Origin: JAZLGI01 sp045616225
GTDB taxonomy: Bacteria > Spirochaetota > Spirochaetia > Sphaerochaetales > Sphaerochaetaceae
Direction of reading: 5' to 3'
Assembly (NCBI GenBank): GCA_045616225.1
Contig: JAZLGI010000044.1
Location: 1 to 19,366, forward strand
Length of the DNA stretch: 19,366 nt
Part shown: positions 16,656 through 19,366 of the stretch, piece after piece
Numbering within the stretch: the stretch's first letter is position 1
How the letters are laid out: the number at the start of each line of letters is the position of its first letter
Translations under genes and position numbers: made by a program
The notes under the pieces: model-generated
What the model was told of the DNA's origin: nothing
The model's database searches: none
Seen by the model: the letters and a program-made list of their open reading frames with translations, nothing else

Positions 16656-17456
16656 AATTAAAATACCGCTGTATCTTTCAAGCGAATCAGAAATATATTC
16701 TTCAAGCTCTTTGACATTGTTTTCTTTTAATTTCTGTGGAGTTCTTATTGTAATGTTAAGATTGTAAGCACTGTCCTGATACTCATAAGTAAGATTCTGG
16801 ATTTTCATTGTATTTTCATATTCAGAAAGGCATTGATTAACCATTTGAATCAAGGCTGCTTCACTTATTTTCTCATAATGTTTACTGAATTCCGGTTTTA
16901 CAAGAGTGTTTTCAACAGTACTTTTGTCTTTCTTTGAAAATGCAACCTTTATTGCATCATAAACTATTGCAGGATAAGATCTTGTAATCTGGAGAGGAGG
17001 TACAGGAATAACGTGTTTGCCCTCTGTGTATCTTATTCTCATTGCAGTGTCTATTTCTTCTTTTGATGCAATATCTTCTATATGAATTACTACTTTTGGT
17101 TTAGGAAGTCCCAGTCTGTCTGTAATTTTATCTATCATCTTCTCAGAAGTGCCAATTATGAGTATTTTACTGATAAATTCAAAATTAAGAATCTGCAAAA
17201 CATCATTAAGATGGTCTTGGTCCTGAAACAAAGCGCGTTTAACTGCAGTAAGAAAATTTTGTTCCTGTTTGGCACTTTTACCGGCAACAATTTTCTGATC
17301 TTTGATAAGAAGACCGTCATCTATAATGAAATGAATTTTATGTTTTTTTGCTATGTACTGTGCTCTGAAACTTTTTCCTGTTCCGCTTCTTCCCACAAGT
17401 GCATAAACCTTTACAGGATGAATATTCGATAGAAATCTTTTTAACTCGTAATTCAT
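16620..17456 (-). CDS. P-loop nucleotide-binding protein, possible Asp23/Gls24-like C-terminus
   Basis: I cannot name this gene. The 278-residue protein has a clear Walker A, GRSGTGKS (22-29), close to the N-terminus after a predicted strand (VYALV). FIIDDGLLI (43-51) and the hydrophobic strand KILIIGTSE (97-105) follow, but there is no textbook Walker B with an acidic end; D46/D47 or the E127-D128 pair in VVIHIEDIAS could bind metal. Residues about 195-278 have a helix (ISEAALIQMVNQCL), two strands, a helix (VKELEEYISDSLERYSGI) and a final strand. That order resembles Asp23/Gls24 (DUF322) proteins, but this is a judgement from pattern only. No signal peptide or membrane segment is seen. The gene is divergent from rnfC and convergent with pcnB, overlapping it by 36 bases. 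Only a poor AAAG-like ribosome site precedes the ATG. Confidence 0.75.
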   Translation of the reverse strand: MNYELKRFLSNIHPVKVYALVGRSGTGKSFRAQYIAKKHKIHFIIDDGLLIKDQKIVAGKSAKQEQNFLTAVKRALFQDQDHLNDVLQILNFEFISKILIIGTSEKMIDKITDRLGLPKPKVVIHIEDIASKEEIDTAMRIRYTEGKHVIPVPPLQITRSYPAIVYDAIKVAFSKKDKSTVENTLVKPEFSKHYEKISEAALIQMVNQCLSEYENTMKIQNLTYEYQDSAYNLNITIRTPQKLKENNVKELEEYISDSLERYSGILISGVRLNIEIWS

Positions 17457-17458
17457 AC

Positions 17459-17487
17459 TTTATATATTAGCAGAAACGTTGTACAAT
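17459..17487 (+). promoter_or_regulatory. Possible promoter of the rnf operon
   Basis: TTTATA (17459-17464, 4 of 6), a 17-base spacer and TACAAT (17482-17487, 5 of 6) lie in the gap between the divergent P-loop gene and rnfC. Transcription would start near 17494, ten bases before the AGGGGA ribosome site (17504-17509) of rnfC. The -10 box overlaps the 8-base palindrome TTGTACAA (17479-17486). Confidence 0.45.
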
Positions 17488-17515
17488 GAACACATATTAT
17501 AATAGGGGAAATTTG

Positions 17516-18823
17516 ATGTCTTCATTGATTACTTTCAAAAAAGGCGGTGTGCATCCATCAGATAAGAAGTATCTGTCTAATAGACAAGAGATTAAACGTC
17601 TTCCTTTGCCTGCAGAACTTGTTGTTGCAATGTCCCAACATCTTGGAGCTCCTGCAACATTGATTAAAAGTGTTGGTGACAAAGTAGAAAAAGGAGAAAA
17701 AATTGGAGAAGCTTCTTCTTTTGTATCTGCAAATGTTCACAGTCCTGTAAGAGGCACAATTACAGAAATAAAAAAAGTAACTCTTGCATCAGGAATGGTT
17801 TGTGATGCAGCTGTTATTCAGCCGGATCAAGAACAACCTGCATTATTTAAAACTACAAATGACTACAAACTTATGGAAGCATCTGAGATACTTTCAAAAA
17901 TTAAGGAATGTGGTGTTGTAGGTATGGGCGGAGCTACTTTTCCGACACATGTAAAAATGTCTGTTCCAGAAGGCAAACATGTTGATGCACTTGTAATTAA
18001 TGCAGTTGAATGTGAGCCATACCTTACTTCTGACCACAGAACTTTACTTGAAAGGACAGATATGTTTCTTGAAGGTATTATGATTTGTGCCAAGGTTTTG
18101 AATCCTGACAAAATCATTGTTGGTGTAGAGTGTAATAAGATGGATGCCATTGAACATCTCAATAACCGCATTACAGCTCAAAAGCTTCCTATTGAAGTAA
18201 AAGCTTTGAAGATGAAATATCCACAAGGGGATGAAAAACAACTCCTCAAGGCAACAATTGGGAGGGAAATACCTTCCGGTAAACTGCCTATTGATATTGG
18301 TGGTGTGGTTGTTAATACAGGTTCTGTTATAGCTATATATGAAGCCATTAAATACGGTAAGCCTGTTTTTGAAAGAATTATTACCGTTTCAGGAGAGTGT
18401 GTTGCACATCCTTGTAATGTTTTGGCACCTGTAGGAACAAAAGTAAGTGATTTAATTGAATTTGCAGGTGGCTTTAAAGAAGAACCGGACAAGTTAATAA
18501 GCGGAGGTCCTATGATGGGCTTTGCTTTTATTGACATGGATACTCCTGTTTGCAAGGGAACAAGCGGAATTATTGCCATTAAAGACAAGAAAGACCATAA
18601 ACAGACAAATTGTCTTTCATGCGGTCATTGTGTTATGGCTTGTCCTATTGGACTTGAACCAACAAGACTTTATGCTTACATAACAAACGGAAGATACGAA
18701 GATGCAATGAAAGAACATCTTATGGATTGTAAAGAGTGCGGTTGCTGTGCTTTCAGCTGTCCTGCACATCTAGATCTTGTTCATGCCTTTAAAATGGGAA
18801 AGAAATTGGGGAGGAAGAAATGA
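17516..18823 (+). CDS. rnfC: Rnf complex subunit RnfC
   Basis: RnfC is the peripheral, NADH-reacting subunit of the membrane-bound Rnf ferredoxin:NAD+ oxidoreductase, which couples electron transfer to pumping of Na+ or H+. I start it at 17516 (435 residues), where AGGGGA precedes the ATG and the family's FKKGGVHP begins six residues in; the upstream ATG at 17486 falls within the predicted promoter. An N-terminal barrel-sandwich segment (SPVRGTITEI) precedes GVVGMGGATFPTHVK, the flavin and NADH-binding-like region related to NuoF. Two 4Fe-4S motifs close the protein: C366, C369, C372, C376 and C405, C408, C411, C415. It lacks the long alanine- and lysine-rich tail of E. coli RsxC. The stop overlaps rnfD by four bases (ATGA). 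Confidence 0.95.
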   Translation: MSSLITFKKGGVHPSDKKYLSNRQEIKRLPLPAELVVAMSQHLGAPATLIKSVGDKVEKGEKIGEASSFVSANVHSPVRGTITEIKKVTLASGMVCDAAVIQPDQEQPALFKTTNDYKLMEASEILSKIKECGVVGMGGATFPTHVKMSVPEGKHVDALVINAVECEPYLTSDHRTLLERTDMFLEGIMICAKVLNPDKIIVGVECNKMDAIEHLNNRITAQKLPIEVKALKMKYPQGDEKQLLKATIGREIPSGKLPIDIGGVVVNTGSVIAIYEAIKYGKPVFERIITVSGECVAHPCNVLAPVGTKVSDLIEFAGGFKEEPDKLISGGPMMGFAFIDMDTPVCKGTSGIIAIKDKKDHKQTNCLSCGHCVMACPIGLEPTRLYAYITNGRYEDAMKEHLMDCKECGCCAFSCPAHLDLVHAFKMGKKLGRKK

Positions 18824-19366
18824 GAACTATATCAACATCCCCGCATTTTCATAGCGGAGTAAGTACTCAAAAAATAATGCTTTATGTAATCATTGCCATG
18901 CTTCCGGCTTGCGGTTGGGGTGTTTATGTCTTTGGTTTCAGGGCTTTGATTGTACTTGCAGTTAGTGTTTTGTCTTCTGTTTTGACAGAATACATTCTTA
19001 ATCTTGTTTCAAAAGAAAGAACATTATGGGACCTTTCTGCAGTTGTAACAGGTTTACTAATAGGAATGAATATGTCGCCAAGTGTTTCATTGTTTATTCC
19101 AGTAGTAGCCTCTGTTTTTGCAATAGCCGTAGCAAAGTGGACTTTTGGAGGTCTTGGCTGTAACTGGGCAAACCCTGGCATTGTTGGAAGAATATTTGTC
19201 TTCTACTCATTTACTTCTACAATGAGTTCTTTCCCTTATCCAAAAACTCTTGGAGATACCCTTGTTGCATCTGCATCTCCTCTTTCAATTATCAAGACTG
19301 CAATTTCTTCCAATGAAGCAGTTGGTATGAAATCTACAGAGATTCTTGCCTCACAAGGCTATGCAA
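18820..19366 (+). CDS. rnfD: Rnf complex subunit RnfD (partial, 3' end outside window)
   Basis: RnfD is an integral membrane subunit of the Rnf complex that carries a covalently bound flavin. About 182 codons are present before the window ends. The start is an ATG overlapping the rnfC stop, with GAGG (18811-18814) five bases upstream. The protein begins MRTISTSPHFHSG, matching the family's N-terminal SPH element. Hydrophobic segments follow (around IMLYVIIAMLPACGWGVYVF and ALIVLAVSVLSSVL). The typical loop DLSAVVTGLLIGMNMSP and the segment FGGLGCNWANPGIVGR are seen before the edge. The threonine that takes the flavin would lie beyond the window. The rest of the rnf genes (G, E, A, B) are expected downstream, but that is inference. 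Confidence 0.93.
   Translation, partial: MRTISTSPHFHSGVSTQKIMLYVIIAMLPACGWGVYVFGFRALIVLAVSVLSSVLTEYILNLVSKERTLWDLSAVVTGLLIGMNMSPSVSLFIPVVASVFAIAVAKWTFGGLGCNWANPGIVGRIFVFYSFTSTMSSFPYPKTLGDTLVASASPLSIIKTAISSNEAVGMKSTEILASQGYA

Noticed and set aside
17498..17503. Perfect TATAAT just before rnfC, considered as its -10 box
   Set aside because: It abuts the ribosome site, so transcription would start about six bases before the ATG, and no -35 box lies at a suitable distance. TACAAT at 17482-17487 fits better.
18178..18588. 136-codon open frame antisense to rnfC, and similar long antisense frames in hisS (14627-14980) and the desulfurase gene (9514-9822)
   Set aside because: They lie fully inside well-supported genes, show no family-like motifs, and arise from codon bias on the opposite strand.

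Overview
This window looks like ordinary chromosomal DNA of a spirochaete, most likely a Treponema. The DNA is AT-rich (roughly mid-30s % GC by eye). The isoleucyl- and histidyl-tRNA synthetases both read as the eukaryote-like types known from spirochaetes. A CCA-adding enzyme and a separate PcnB-type poly(A) polymerase occur together, and an Rnf operon starts at the right edge. The genus is an inference from protein character and gene content, not from a marker gene. Coding density is very high: no gap exceeds 300 bases (the longest is about 85), and most neighbouring genes overlap or lie within a few bases of each other. I see no tRNA, rRNA, CRISPR array, insertion sequence, phage gene or clear intrinsic terminator.

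Layout. (1) 1-3145, plus strand: the last codons of an unidentified gene overlap coaD (coenzyme A synthesis). A strong promoter then drives rpmF-acpP-rnc-cca (ribosomal protein L32, acyl carrier protein, RNase III, tRNA CCA end), with a small palindrome at its expected start site. (2) 3150-8135, plus strand: ileS, an unrecognised lipoprotein gene and trpS are packed end to end. (3) 8171-11548, minus strand, convergent with trpS: aroB, a cysteine desulfurase gene and thiI, each overlapping the next. The last two look like a dedicated sulfur-transfer pair for tRNA 4-thiouridine. (4) 11633-15426, minus strand: hisS and a DEAH-box RNA helicase gene, overlapping by four bases. (5) 15489-17456: pcnB on plus and an unusual P-loop protein gene on minus converge, and their 3' ends overlap by 36 bases. 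(6) 17459 to the end, plus strand: a promoter, rnfC and the first part of rnfD, the start of an Rnf ferredoxin:NAD+ oxidoreductase operon.

The dominant theme is RNA metabolism and translation: three aminoacyl-tRNA synthetases, two nucleotidyltransferases acting on RNA 3' ends, RNase III, an RNA helicase, a tRNA thiolation module and L32. Single genes for CoA, acyl carrier protein and shikimate metabolism are mixed in, and Rnf energy conservation is at the edge. I found no convincing undescribed multi-gene system. The best leads are the P-loop protein with a possible Asp23/Gls24-like tail, the unrecognised lipoprotein between two synthetase genes, the extra C-terminal region of the helicase, and the codon-register antisense overlap at the pcnB 3' end.
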